NCBI GenBank assembly: GCA_039654915.1
Contig: CM077600.1
Span: forward strand, 43,942,492 to 44,006,491
Reading direction: 5' to 3'
From: Aquilaria yunnanensis
Taxonomy: Eukaryota > Streptophyta > Magnoliopsida > Malvales > Thymelaeaceae
Length of the DNA: 64,000 nucleotides
Positions within the stretch are counted from its first letter, which is position 1; the number at the start of each line of letters is the position of its first letter. The translations under genes were made by a program, and so were the position numbers. Below the pieces are notes generated by a model. It was given only the letters and a program-made list of their open reading frames with translations. It was not told where the DNA came from and did no database searches. Below, piece after piece: positions 47,142 to 58,424 of this stretch.

Positions 47142-49150
47142 TTTGAATCTCATACCACTTAACCTAAAACCATACCACAACAACCTGAATCTCATACCAC
47201 ATGAACCTAAATCTCATACCATACCAGTTAACCTGAATCAAATACCACTTAACCTGAATCCTATAACATAATAATCAGAATCTCATACCACTTAACCTGA
47301 ATCTCATGCCATTTTACCTGATTCCTATACCATAATAACTAGAATCTCATATCGCATAATCTCAATCTCATACCATACCACAATCTCAATCTTATACCAT
47401 ACTAGTTAACCTGAATCGCAAACCAGTTAACCTGAATCCTATACCACAATAACCTAATTCTCATACCATAATAATCTAAATCTCATACCAGTTAACCTGA
47501 AGCTCATACCACCTAAACCTGAATTTTATACCACTTAACCTAAATCTCATACCATTTAACCTTAATCTCATACCATTTAACCTAAATCGCATATTACTTA
47601 ACCTCAATCCTATACCATAATCTGAATCTCATACCATATCAGTTACCTGAATCGCATACCAGTTAACCTGAATCCTATACCACAACAACCTAATTCTCAT
47701 ACCATAATAACCTGAATCTCATACCATTTAACCTAAATCTCATACCATATGAACCTGAATCTCATACCACTTAACCTAAATCTCATACCACTTAACCTGA
47801 ATCTCATACCATTTAACCTTAGCCTTATATCATTTAACTTAAATCACATACCACTTAATCTCATACTGTTTAACTTGAATTGCATACCATTTAACCTCAA
47901 TCCTATACCATAACCTGAGTCTCATACTATACCAGTTAACCTGAATCGCATATTAGTTAACTTGAATCCTATGCCACCACAACTTAATTCTTATACCACA
48001 ATAACTTGAATCTTATACCAGTTAACTTGAATCTCATACCACATGAACTTGAATCTCATACCACTTAACCTAAATCTTATACCATTTAACCTTAATCTCA
48101 TACCATTTAACTTGGATCACTTACCACTTAACCTTAATCCTAAACCATAACTTGAATCTCATACCATACCAGTTAACTTGAATCACATACCAGTTAAACT
48201 GAATCCTATACCACAACAACCTAATTCTCATACCACAACAACCTGAATCTCATGCCACTTAACCTGTAGCTCATACCACATGAACCTGAATCTCATACCA
48301 CTTAACCTAAATCTCATACCATTTAACCTTAATCTCATACCATTTAACTTGAATCACATACTACTTAACCTTAATCCTATATCATAACTTGCATTTCATA
48401 TCATACCAGTTAACCTGAATCGCATACTAGTTAGCCTGAATCCTATACCACAACCTAATTCTCATACCATGATAACCTAAATCTCATGCCATTTAACCTG
48501 AATCTTATACCACATGAACCTGAATCTCATGCCATTTAACCTAAATCTGATACCACTTAACCTAAATCTCATACCATTTAACCTTAATCTCATACCATCT
48601 GACCTGAATCGTATACCACTTAACCTCAATCCTATACCATAACCTGAATCTCATACCATACCAGTTAACCTGAATTGCATACTAGTTAACTGGAATCCTA
48701 TACCACAACAACCTAATTCTCATACACAATAACTTGAATCTTATACTAGTAAACCTAAATCTCATACTACATGAACCTGAACCTCATACCACTTAACCTA
48801 AATCCTATACCACTTAACCTATATCTAATACCATTTAACCTAAATCTCATATCATTTAACTTGAATCTCATACCATTTGACCTAAATCACATACCACTTA
48901 ACCTTAATCCTATACCACAACCTGAATCTCATACTATACTAGTTAACTTGAATCGCATACCACTTAACCTGAATCCTATACGATATAAACCTTATACCAC
49001 ATAAACCTAAATCTCATACCATATCAACCTAATTCTCATGCCATCAGAATTTGATATCACATGAACTTGAATATAATTCCATTTTATCTGAATTCGATAC
49101 CACCAAACCTAAATATCATACCATTTAGCCTGAATTACATACCACATAAA
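47142..49150 (+). repeat. 21-bp minisatellite array, block 2 (~2.0 kb) with higher-order repeats
   Basis: Same 21-bp family as 42377-44231, about 95 copies. A variant group, ATACCATACCAGTTAACCTG followed by AATCGCATAC, recurs near 47396, 47633, 47927, 48159, 48398, 48650 and 48930, giving a higher-order unit of about 232-294 bp (11-14 monomers). Because 21 is a multiple of three, long Asn/Leu/Pro repeat frames appear on the + strand (for example 48771-49004), but interruptions and sequence decay argue against coding. Confidence 0.93.
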
Positions 49151-49829
49151 CTGTAACCTATTGTTCAAGTTACATTATGATTTCCTTATTTTCTATCCTT
49201 TTGTGATATTTCTAAACTTAAGACCTTAACTAATCTGAAAACAAAAGTTTGGGGATAAGCCATGAAAATGAGGTATTGGTACCACCCTCCATAATTTAGA
49301 ACCTCCCCTCTGTTATGGGTCACAAGTCGCTAGTGTGGAAAAGTCTAGGGTGCTGCTGTAATAACTGCTGTCGCTTTCTCGTTCTTTACACTCATTTTTG
49401 TTCTAGGTCTCAGTTGTTATAATTGAGCACTGGCACTAATTAGAACCCAAATGCCAGATTCACTGCCCTTTTCCCTATTCGTGTGCCTGCAACAATATAT
49501 GGGTTTCATTATTTCCAAATCTCCAGCTCTTCTATGTTTCACTTCCACCACCACCTGATTTTCATCCTAAGAAACATATCAAAACAGCTACTTTTGTAAG
49601 AACTTCTTTTTAACCAAGTAATCATCTCATATTTGAAGTCACTAAATTATTGACCAACGATATTTTGTGTTTTTTTTCTTTGTCCAACTGGATGTGTCGG
49701 TTTGAGTTTGATTGTTGTTGCTTGGGGAGCGTTATTTATATTCTGCATGCTGCAGGGTTGAAAGGGACATGTGAGTTTGTGGTGTAGCCATTTAGGTAGC
49801 GAATCTTGGGCTAGGCATTTGTGTTTGAG
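49151..49829. other. Upstream region of the kinase pseudogene
   Basis: Less AT-rich than the satellites. It may contain the relict promoter and 5' UTR of the kinase pseudogene (ATG at 49830). No clear TATA box was chosen. Confidence 0.35.
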
Positions 49830-52800
49830 ATGAGTTTTTGGTGTTTTGGTATGTTTGATTCGTGCATAGGGAAGAGTGGTTGTGGCCATAATCAGACTCA
49901 AGGACAAGGTAAGGATTTTGATGGTGTTGTTAATTTGCTTGTTCAGATCATTTTCTTTGATTCTGCTGCGTGTTTCTACCAACTTTTCAAACTAGACTTT
50001 CTAATTGTATATACTCAAATTATAAATGGCCGTGAGCCACCTGGATTAGGGACAACTCAGGCCTCAAAGCATGTGTAATTATGCCTTGATTTTTATTTAG
50101 CAAGGTTGCTTCCTTTCAATCAAGCATATTAACTTGGCCTCCGCTGGCCTGGCTAAAATTGTTTATAGTTAGTCAATGAATTTTGGTTTGAAATGTTGTT
50201 TTTTCTAAATGTAATGCCTGCCTGTAGGCAATTGCAACTTAGGCTTCATTTGGCCACAACCCTCATGATTTACAGTTTTTGACAATTTATTAATGGTACA
50301 TATACCTTTCCAATTGTTAAAGCCAAAAGCTACCGTTAGATAACCTTTTCTAACCTTTGGATAACTTATTAACAGTAGATATACCTTTCCAATCATTAAA
50401 GCTAAACGCTACTATTGTATAGCCTTTTCTAACCTTACTTGCTAATAGCTTGATGTTGTTGCAAAGAGACTTGTAGCTGAGGAAACAAAAAATGATGGCA
50501 TTTCAGGTTACATCCTTCACATGGGTCCTAAAAGTCATCTTAAACCATTGGCTTTTGCATCCTCTATCGATGTGTTACTTCGCTTTTACTTTTTAATCCT
50601 TGAATTTGTTCCTGTGACAAAATTCTGCAAAACATTCTCATTTGCCTTTGCATGTTTTTCTGGTGCATGGGTAGAGATTGCCGACAACAATGTTTGATTC
50701 TTTTCTTATAATTCATTGAGATCAACAACTTCAGATTTTCATCCTTCAAATAGAATTGGAGGAGGTGGTTTCGGAGTTGTTTACAGGGTAAGGAAACTTG
50801 TGATTTTTTGTTTCATTAATCTTTAAGTGGACATTTTGCACCATTTTACCAAAGTAGCCCTTTATGCATTTTGTCATACAGATGATTATGTTTATGTTTT
50901 GATGTGTATATCTCAAATGCAAGAGTATCTGTTGCTACATTTGCTAAATTTTGCATGGTTATGTGTATGCAAGTGTATCTACATCCTTGAGCTGTGTTGT
51001 GTGTGTCAGAGATAGAGAGAGATCTATGTTTGACTTCAGTGCATGCATTGTCTACTTCACTGAAGACATGAGTTTGACATCCATGTGGTTCGACTTATGT
51101 GCTTGCAGGGAGTTTTGAGGGATGGCAATCTTGTTGCTATCAAGGCCTTTTCTGCAGAGTCTAAACAAGGATCACAAGAGTTCCTGACAGAGATTAATAT
51201 GATATATAATATAAGACATCCAAATCTCATTAAACTCATTGGCTGCTATGTAGAAGGCAATCATAGGCTATTGGTTTATGAGTATATGGAGAACAACAGT
51301 ATTGCTAGTATTTTGCTGGGTAACTAGGACTTATACTCTTATGTTCTTTATTTTGGTTAATCAAGTAGGAACTTTGGGTACACCACCATATAAGTTCCCC
51401 TTTCCCAATGTCTTTCTCCGTACCTTTTTCATCTCCCTCTCTCCCTCTCATCTAAAACCTTGGTTACGGCTAGGAAAGTTGGCTTAGAGGTATACTGGCT
51501 TGTGATTTAGATTGACACAAAGAAGATAAGCATACGAATCTTGGTACTACTCAAGGTTATGGTGAAATTGTGGCAAATTTTGGACTTCTGCACGTAAACC
51601 ACTTCAAAGTTATAATAATATGTTGCTTAGATGCAGAAATTTATTCTTGTAAATGAGGCTAACATTTTATTGTCATTTAAGTACACATTGCCTAAGGCCT
51701 TAAGTGAATCTCACTTGTCTTTTTTATGTACATGGATGTCTAATCACAACGCAGCTATCCATTTTCTTTATTTTGATTGTAAAGCTTGTAGGGAAGGGAA
51801 TAAACTTGGGGATTTTTTCCAAACAAGTTCTACGAGCTTAATGCATTTTTATAATATAGAAGGAGCTATAATTGGCTTCCAAGTATTTAAGGAGACACTA
51901 ACATTTAACAGTAACTGTTTCAGGTTCAAAAGCTAGATATGTCAGTCTAGATTGGCCTAAAAGAGTTGCCATCTACTTGGGTGTAGCTTCTGATCTAGCA
52001 TTTCTTCATGATGAAGCATAACCTAACATTGTCTGCCAAGATGTTAAGGATAGCAACATACTTCTTGATGGCAATTTTTGCTCTAAAATAGGAGATTTCA
52101 GGCTGGCTAAGCTCTTTTCAGACAACCTCTCTCATATTAGCACTGGAGTAGTTGGGACATTGTAGGCACAATCTTGAATTTTTGTTTTTCAAAGCTTAGC
52201 TAAATGGCCATTAGTCTGTTCAGAAATTTGTGTGATGCCTTTTCTTTAGCTAACTTTTCAGAGTTTTATAATTCAAAGCTTATATATTTATCATGTACAA
52301 ACTTATGATCTCACTGTCTAGAGGCATCATGGAAAACATTGACATTTAAATATGAACCGCATTTAACATCTTTGTGTCATGAAGGTAGAAAATGATTATC
52401 TTACTGATTAGCTAGACTAGTCAAATGTGCATGTTTCTAGACTATTTTCCACATGGAAAGTCTGCAAAAATGTGATGGTCTTTTCTTTCGCACATAGCAC
52501 TTATTTCTTTGTTAGCTTATTCCACCTTTAAAGATAATCTCTGTTTCTGTAGGGGATATTTGGCTCCTGACTATGCCCTTCTAAGGCAGCTTACAAATAA
52601 AAGTAGATGTATACAGCTTTGGGGTTCTCATACTTGAAATTATTAGTGGTAGAAGTAGTAGTAAATCAGCATTCAGGATGGATATGTTGCTTTTGGTCAA
52701 ATGGGTATTTTTGTGTTCTCTTTGCTTTCCCTTTTACTGACTTTCTTGCTTAGTGCCTGAGACTGGGGCAAGTAGACTGGAGACCTGAATTCATATTCGC

Positions 52801-53290
52801 TCCTAATATCTCTCCTTGTCAGTATCATTTCATTTACCATGCATTTTCTCTTTAATATGGCAGGACTTTACTTGCATTAATCATAAGGTTTGAATCCTTA
52901 GCTTCATTACAGATATAGGTGAAAATTTGAACCTATATATGGTGAAAATGCTTTAACAATGATGAGTTGTTGATTTTATGAGAACATACAAAAGAGTAAT
53001 CAAATACTAATGGAGTTTGGATGCTATTGCAAGCATGGAAACTGAAAGAAGAAGAGCAGCTTCTTGATATTGTTGATCCGGACATACATAATTACCCAAA
53101 AGAGGAAGTAACGCGCTTCATCAAGGTTGTGCTTTTCTACACCTAAGCATATGCACACTGGAGACCCACTATGAAGCAAGTTGTGGAAATGTTTTCAAAC
53201 AATGTGCACCTTAATGAAAAGATACTAACTGAACCAGGGGTGTACAAGGGGCGGTGTGAGACACTCAGCACTTGGGTGGCAGTAGCATAG
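49830..53290 (+). pseudogene. Receptor-like cytoplasmic kinase pseudogene, CRPK1/At1g16670-like, six exons
   Basis: Exons with consistent phase: 49830-49908 (MSFWCFGMFDSCIGKSG), 50675-50787, 51109-51319, 51924-52161, 52554-52704 and about 53034-53290. The kinase domain follows in order: FSYNSLRSTTSDFHPSNRIG with a GGGGFGVVY loop, then VAIK with the ATP-binding Lys, FLTEINMIYNIRHPNLIKL, LVYEYMENNS, LDWPKRVAIYLGVASDLAFL, GYLAPDYALL, DVYSFGVLILEIISGRSSSK, EEEQLLDIVDP and WRPTMKQVVEM. Relatives are cytosolic Ser/Thr kinases tied to cold and stress signalling. Damage: TGA at 50695-50697, TAA at 52019-52021, HRD changed to CQD, DFG changed to DFR, a +1 frameshift near 52600, a shifted last acceptor (TTGCAAG) and TAA at 53144-53146. 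The third exon is still fully open. With several independent lesions, no active kinase is possible. Confidence 0.9.
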
Positions 53291-54031
53291 AAGAGACATC
53301 ATTTTCTCTCAGAAACAAGGGTAAATGATCTATCAACCTCCTTGTGGCATCATCTTATGTAATTAGTGCTGGTAGTTCATCACAGATTCTTCCCAGGTAA
53401 TCCATTGACTGCTCCTTACCATTTTTATTTGATCTGATTCTTAGTAGGTGTAAAGCTGTAAGTTATCACAATGTTTCTAGTGGACTCATGCAGCAAAAAG
53501 TTTTCTTTGCTTACTCGTGGATGTAAATCAAAAGTAAAAATAAATGGGTGTGTGTCTAGATACTACTCATCAATTTATTCCGTAATTACCTTGTACAGTA
53601 CAATTATGATAAAAAAAAATGGAAATATTTAGATCTCCCAAAAGATTGCAGAATAGCAGTTCCTTTTTGGTTTGGTTGCATGCTTGGATTGGAACAGCTT
53701 GCAACTTCATACATAAAGTTTCAACCTTGATGGTGATGAAAAATTTGAGCATATAAATCCCAGATCGTTACAGTATCAAATCTTCTTTTTTACCCTTTAC
53801 AGGTGAAAGTAATCGTATGATATCTCTGTTTCATTTAATTCATTTAAACATCCTTGTGACACAAGATTAAATATGTAGAAAACCCTATTTGCACATTGGT
53901 TCATTTAATAAAAGCTGTTATCACATGTTCTAAATTAAGTAAACGTCAAAGATGTCTCCTTTTTATTGAACGAAACCATAAGAAGTCACATGGTAAAGAG
54001 CAAAGCCCGAGGCTAGAAAGGAGTCAATTTA
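53291..54031. other. Downstream of the kinase pseudogene, nothing recognised
   Basis: AT-rich. It may contain the old 3' UTR just after 53290. No further gene or RNA was seen. Confidence 0.35.
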
Positions 54032-54375
54032 GAGTCAATTCATTTTAATTTAAAACAACTCTAATATAACTTATTTTTATTTTAACATATTTTTTTTATC
54101 TCGAATGAATTACATTTAAAAGCCAATATTTATGTAGATATAATAATCTATTTGAAAGTAAATTTTTAAAATGTTGCTATTATGTTTTTATAAATTTTTC
54201 TTTTTAATGTCTAAAGCTAGAAAAATTCATAAAAATTTAGTAGGATTATAAAAATTATATTTTCAATAGATTAATACACCTAAATAATATTTATTTTTAA
54301 ATAAAATTAGTTTCAAGTTAAAAATTGTAAAAATAAAAATAAACTTTTATAAATTAAGTTGAAATGAATCGACTC
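54032..54375. mobile_element. MITE-like element, ~344 bp
   Basis: The ends GAGTCAATTCATTTTAATT and the inverse GAGTCGATTCATTTCAACTT match over about 50 bp, including CTTATTTTTATTTT or TTTATTTTTATTTT further in. The interior is AT-rich with no coding frame. Related internal text (AAATTCATAAAAATTTAGTA) occurs near 45290-45330, suggesting another copy in the satellite spacer. Confidence 0.55.
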
Positions 54376-56810
54376 TTGATAGTTTTGAGTTGCAACTAAG
54401 TTATAAAGGAAATAAGCAAAAGTAAAGGGTAAATACTATTTTCCTAACATCAGAAAACTTTTCCAGCATGAACACATGTATACCAAAATTTGTTTCGCTT
54501 TTTAAAGATCAACCTTTCTTCCTTTATGTTGACTTTAAATCTTGTATATCATTAAAATAACATCTTCTAGCAAGATTTATTTCTCAAAATTAAATGAAAT
54601 CCTTATTGTTTGTGGCACAAGATCACACTTGGGTTGCCTCCAAAAAAGTGATTTCTTTATTGTCTTTGGCTAGACAGCCCCTTCCTGTGTCAACTAGGGT
54701 GTTTGGAGAAGATCTTGGCATCAGTCAATTTATTGAGAAAGAAATAAAAAAATAAAAAAATTAATGCTTTTAACGAAGAAAGCTCTAAAAAGGTGAAAGC
54801 ACAACTTATACTTTTTAAGTTTCTAGCAAAATATTGCAAAAAAAAAAATGGTTATAGAGTTCCCACCAAAAATTTCCTAATCAACTGATTTGTGTGGGGC
54901 AAGTGCGAAGGAAGCCGCATATAAGTGCTACTTCTTTTTTATTATTAAAAAAAAAACAATGTGAAGGAAGGAAAAGTTTGCTAACCCAGAAAAATAGGGA
55001 GAAATGTAAAATTGTCAATAATGTTTGCAAGATGGAACAGTTATTTTTTTTATAATAATTTTGTTTTTTTGTATAAGTTTGGAATATTATCACTTGTTGG
55101 GAGGAATTTTGTCATTAACCGTTAAAATTACTTATATAGCAAATGTTGAAAACTGAAAAAAATATAAGTTTCAATACCAAGTTTTTTTTTGTCTGGAATC
55201 CTAGCTGCTAAGTTTCTAGATTTATCATTTTTATCATTTTTCTTCACCATATTGCTTTCTTCCTCGGAATTAGAAAGGATTTTATTAGTTCCCTGGGATT
55301 TTTGGTGTTAGGAATTAATCGGCAAAATGGTTTTTTGATTGAAGAAGCCCTAAAGGCTTATGGACTTAAGTTGTTTAAGCACGAAAAGTTGAGAAAAATG
55401 AAGAAGGTGGTGACTGCGGCAATAGTGAGAATGGAATGGGGGGCAAGGTTGACGATGAGCAACCAAAACCTAGAGGACAGGAGCTGAATTCATATGGGGG
55501 AGGCCTTGGCCTTGTAGAGGTCGTACCCATTGGAGAAGATTGTCAAAATAGTTGATTTACAGAGTTAGGTACCTAGGGACTAAGGAAAAAATTTAAAAAA
55601 GAAAAAAGAAAATTTAAGGGCTAGTTTAAGATGTCTATCAGTTTTCTAATCGTTTATTAACAAGTGGCAATGTGACACTGACATGTTAGTGATGTAGTGG
55701 CATAGGAAATTCTTATTTCAGATATAATATTTTTGTCCTAAGACAATTGTTAGACGTTCAGTGACTATTTCACTTTTATTTTATGACTTCAGTGACAGAA
55801 TTTACTCGCATACCTTATCATTTGTAGCAAATTTGCATTTGGAAAAAGCCTCTTAATCCATTGAGCAAAATGTTAATGATAAATTTTGCCCTTTTCTAAA
55901 AAAATTTACTACTAATATATTATGAAGTTGGAAAACCCTGGACTCCTGCGAAGTTGATAAAAACCCAAGCATTATGAATTACAAAGGACAGACAACCAAA
56001 AGCTGTAACTAACAATTGTCAAGCACAAGAGACAACAACCAACAAAATGGATGTGTCTTCCCTACCACATAGCTATTTGTCATGCCAACAAGTGTTGGCC
56101 AGATTGGAGAAAAATTATACAAGCATGCAGGCGCGGGCATTACCATGCTTTAGCCCCTAGAAGAGTTTCTTCTTCGGCTGTATTTGATTTTATTGCCGGC
56201 TCCGGCCGATAAAGTCGATGCCCAAGTTTGGTGTGAGAGAAGCAAGACATTGCTTTTGATTTTACCTTCTTGAACTTCATCATTACCGTACACACAAATT
56301 TCCCTGCGTCTTCATAGTGATAAACTAAAGATACACAAGGTATTTTTGGGCGAACAAATGGAACTCTACTTTGAAATATTAAAAAACTCTATCAAACAAA
56401 AAAAAAAAAGAAATATTAAAAAACACATATTGTCTTCAATTAATGTTCCTTGATATTTAGCTTAATATCTCACAACCAAAGTATTAAAACTGTCGTTGAC
56501 TACTTATTGTTCGTATGTAGTATGCTATATGATAGTTTTCATAGTATATCAAAATACTGCACAGTATATCACTATATACCATGCTTACCATAGGTATTTC
56601 AGTTATTGTTAATTTTTCTAAAATATTTTGGCCAGTACCATAATATACCATGACATACTGCATACCATGAGTTATAATTTTTTAAAAAAAATTTACAATA
56701 ATGTACCATATACATATATATTCAGAATATTTATTTTGTTTTTATATATTTCAGTTTTTGGTGTTTTCGTATAAAAAATATAAGCTTTTATACATATTTG
56801 ATGTTTTTTT
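54376..56810. other. Intergenic, no recognised gene
   Basis: Contains poly(A)-like tracts, an open frame at 55302-55487 (61 aa, no known family) and a possible lone MULE-type end near 55560-55830. From 56510 to 56680 words like ATATACCATG and ATACTGCA(T/C)A recur. None of this supports a gene. Confidence 0.4.
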
Positions 56811-57679
56811 GGGGCAAAATGTGTATATGGTCCCTTAACTTTGCCAATTCTAACAAGTTAGTCCTTTAACTTTGACTCAGTACAAGTTAGTTCCTCAACT
56901 TTGAGAAAGTTAGCAAGTTAGTCCAAAATGGATGGCAGGCTAGACGGTGCTAAACTTTTTGCTGATGTGGCGTGGGGTGTCCGTCGTATCTTTGTTTTCC
57001 TTTCCTTCCTTTGACACTGTCATTGTCTCTCTTCCCCTCACCACCACCTGCCTGCCATCTTCATCAAATCCGCCCAATCTCTATCGAATCAGGCCTCATT
57101 TCTGTTGAATCTTGCTCCATCTCCGTTCAATCTGGCACAGTTTCACCATTCTACTTCTATGTGCTTGGTGAGACATCGGGTGAGATGACGGCTAGGTGAG
57201 CAAGGAGAGCGATGAGGACAGCGGGCATCGGGTAAGACGATGGTGGGGTGGCCGAGGACTACAGACGAAAAGGGCTAGCGAGGGCAGCAGACAAGGAGGG
57301 ATGGGGGAGGCAGGCAGACAATGAGGGATCGGCGAAGCGAGTGTGCGACGAAGGATGGGGGGGAGGCACACAAGGAGGGATAGGGGAAACGGGAGGGCGA
57401 AGAGGGAGGAGAGGGGGCGAGGGGAGATGAGAGATAAGAGATGAGGGATGAAGGCGAGGAGAGAAGAGAGAAGGATGAAGATGGCGTAAGTCACAGGTTG
57501 AACAACTGACGCTTTCCGTCTCACCTAGGACTGATTCATTTAGTTTAGCGAAGTTGAAGGACTAACATGCTTAATCTGGAAAGTTAGAGGACTAACTCAC
57601 ACTGAGTCAAACAAAAAGGACAAAAAGGATTAACTCACTCGAGTTTGCCAAGTTGGAGGACCATATGTGCATTTCGGTC
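56811..57679. mobile_element. Mutator-like (MULE-type) TIR element, 869 bp
   Basis: Long imperfect inverted ends (about 130 bp). The left is GCAAAATGTGTATATGGTCC... and the inverted right is CCGAAATGCACATATGGTCC... Both continue with TTGACTCAGTxxxAGTTAGT and AAGTTAGTCC or ATGTTAGTCC. The core (57180-57480) is G/A-rich with AGGGATGGGGGAGG-type words and no transposase. Flanks are T-runs on both sides (56804-56810 and 57680-57689), compatible with a target duplication inside a poly(T) stretch. Confidence 0.72.
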
Positions 57680-58340
57680 TTTTTTTTTTGAAATAAAAAA
57701 GAACTTCATTAGAAGAAACAAGAATGGTTACAGCCGAATGTCCAAGCGCAAAGGAATACAATTCAAAAGAACACGCACACACTAACAGGTGAACAACAAG
57801 CAAAATCCAAGATCGATACAATAAAAGTAACTGACATAGCAACCAAAAATAGCAAATTCAAAACTAGATAATCAATGGAGAGGCACGATCCAATCCCTCA
57901 TTTGCAAGCTTATCCGCATCAGCATTTTTATCTCTCAGTTTATGTGAAATAGTGCAATTGAGACTTGACATGAGATTATCGATTTCGAGCAAAATATGAC
58001 TCAATCTCCTAAGGCCTAGACCTAGAGTTTAACACCCAATGTATTGCATTGCTGGAATCATTTTCAATCTAAACTTTAGCATTCCTCAGATCAAATGTTC
58101 TTTACTATGAATCATTCGAAGGGCGTCCACAATTACTAAAACTTTGGCATTTTTTGAGTTAACAATCCCAACAGGTTTAGGAAAAAGAGCAAGGATAGTG
58201 CTGAGGTGATCGTTCAATAAGCCACCCATTGCAGTAGGACCTGGCTTCCTACTAGCTGAACCATCATCATTAAACTTTAGCTCCCCTGTTTTCGGATTAC
58301 ACTAGCCTGAATCGGGACAGCTCTTGCTCTCCAAGGCAAT
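57680..58340 (-). mobile_element. LINE-like non-LTR retrotransposon 3' fragment with RNase H remnant
   Basis: On the - strand, a plant LINE-type RNase H domain can be read: GELKFNDDGSASRKPGPTAM (the first catalytic Asp lies in FNDDGS, about 58257-58282), GGLLNDHLSTILALFPK, SKNAKVLVIVDALRM and ISHKLRDKNADADKLANEGL. Stops and frame changes break it in the middle. The end carries an A-tail (T-run at 57680-57689 on the + strand), as expected for the 3' end of a LINE. The 5' part, with endonuclease and RT, is absent. Confidence 0.75.
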
Positions 58341-58352
58341 GACTGAAGTGTT

Positions 58353-58424
58353 CTTAATTATATTATGCGATATAATTATAATTTAACTCTTAATTATATT
58401 ATACGATATAATTATAATTTACAG
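58353..58424. repeat. 36-bp tandem duplication with internal palindrome
   Basis: CTTAATTATATTATGCGATA and its continuation occur twice in direct succession (58353-58388 and 58389-58424) with two or three changes. Each unit holds a near-palindrome, AATTATATTAT(G/A)CGATATAATTATAATT, which could form a hairpin. Confidence 0.7.

Noticed and set aside
48771..49004. Asn/Leu/Pro heptad repeat protein
   Set aside because: By-product of the 21-bp minisatellite (21 is divisible by three). Neighbouring copies contain stops.
40425..49150. CRISPR-like array
   Set aside because: Repeats are direct and head to tail with no unique spacers, in a plant nuclear context. It is a minisatellite.
51631..51936. 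101-aa ORF between kinase exons
   Set aside because: It lies in the intron before the 51924 acceptor, overlaps the exon start in another frame and has no recognised domain.
57192..57524. 110-aa Leu/Pro-rich ORF in the MULE-type element
   Set aside because: It lies in the low-complexity G/A-rich core and has no similarity to transposases or captured genes that I can recognise.
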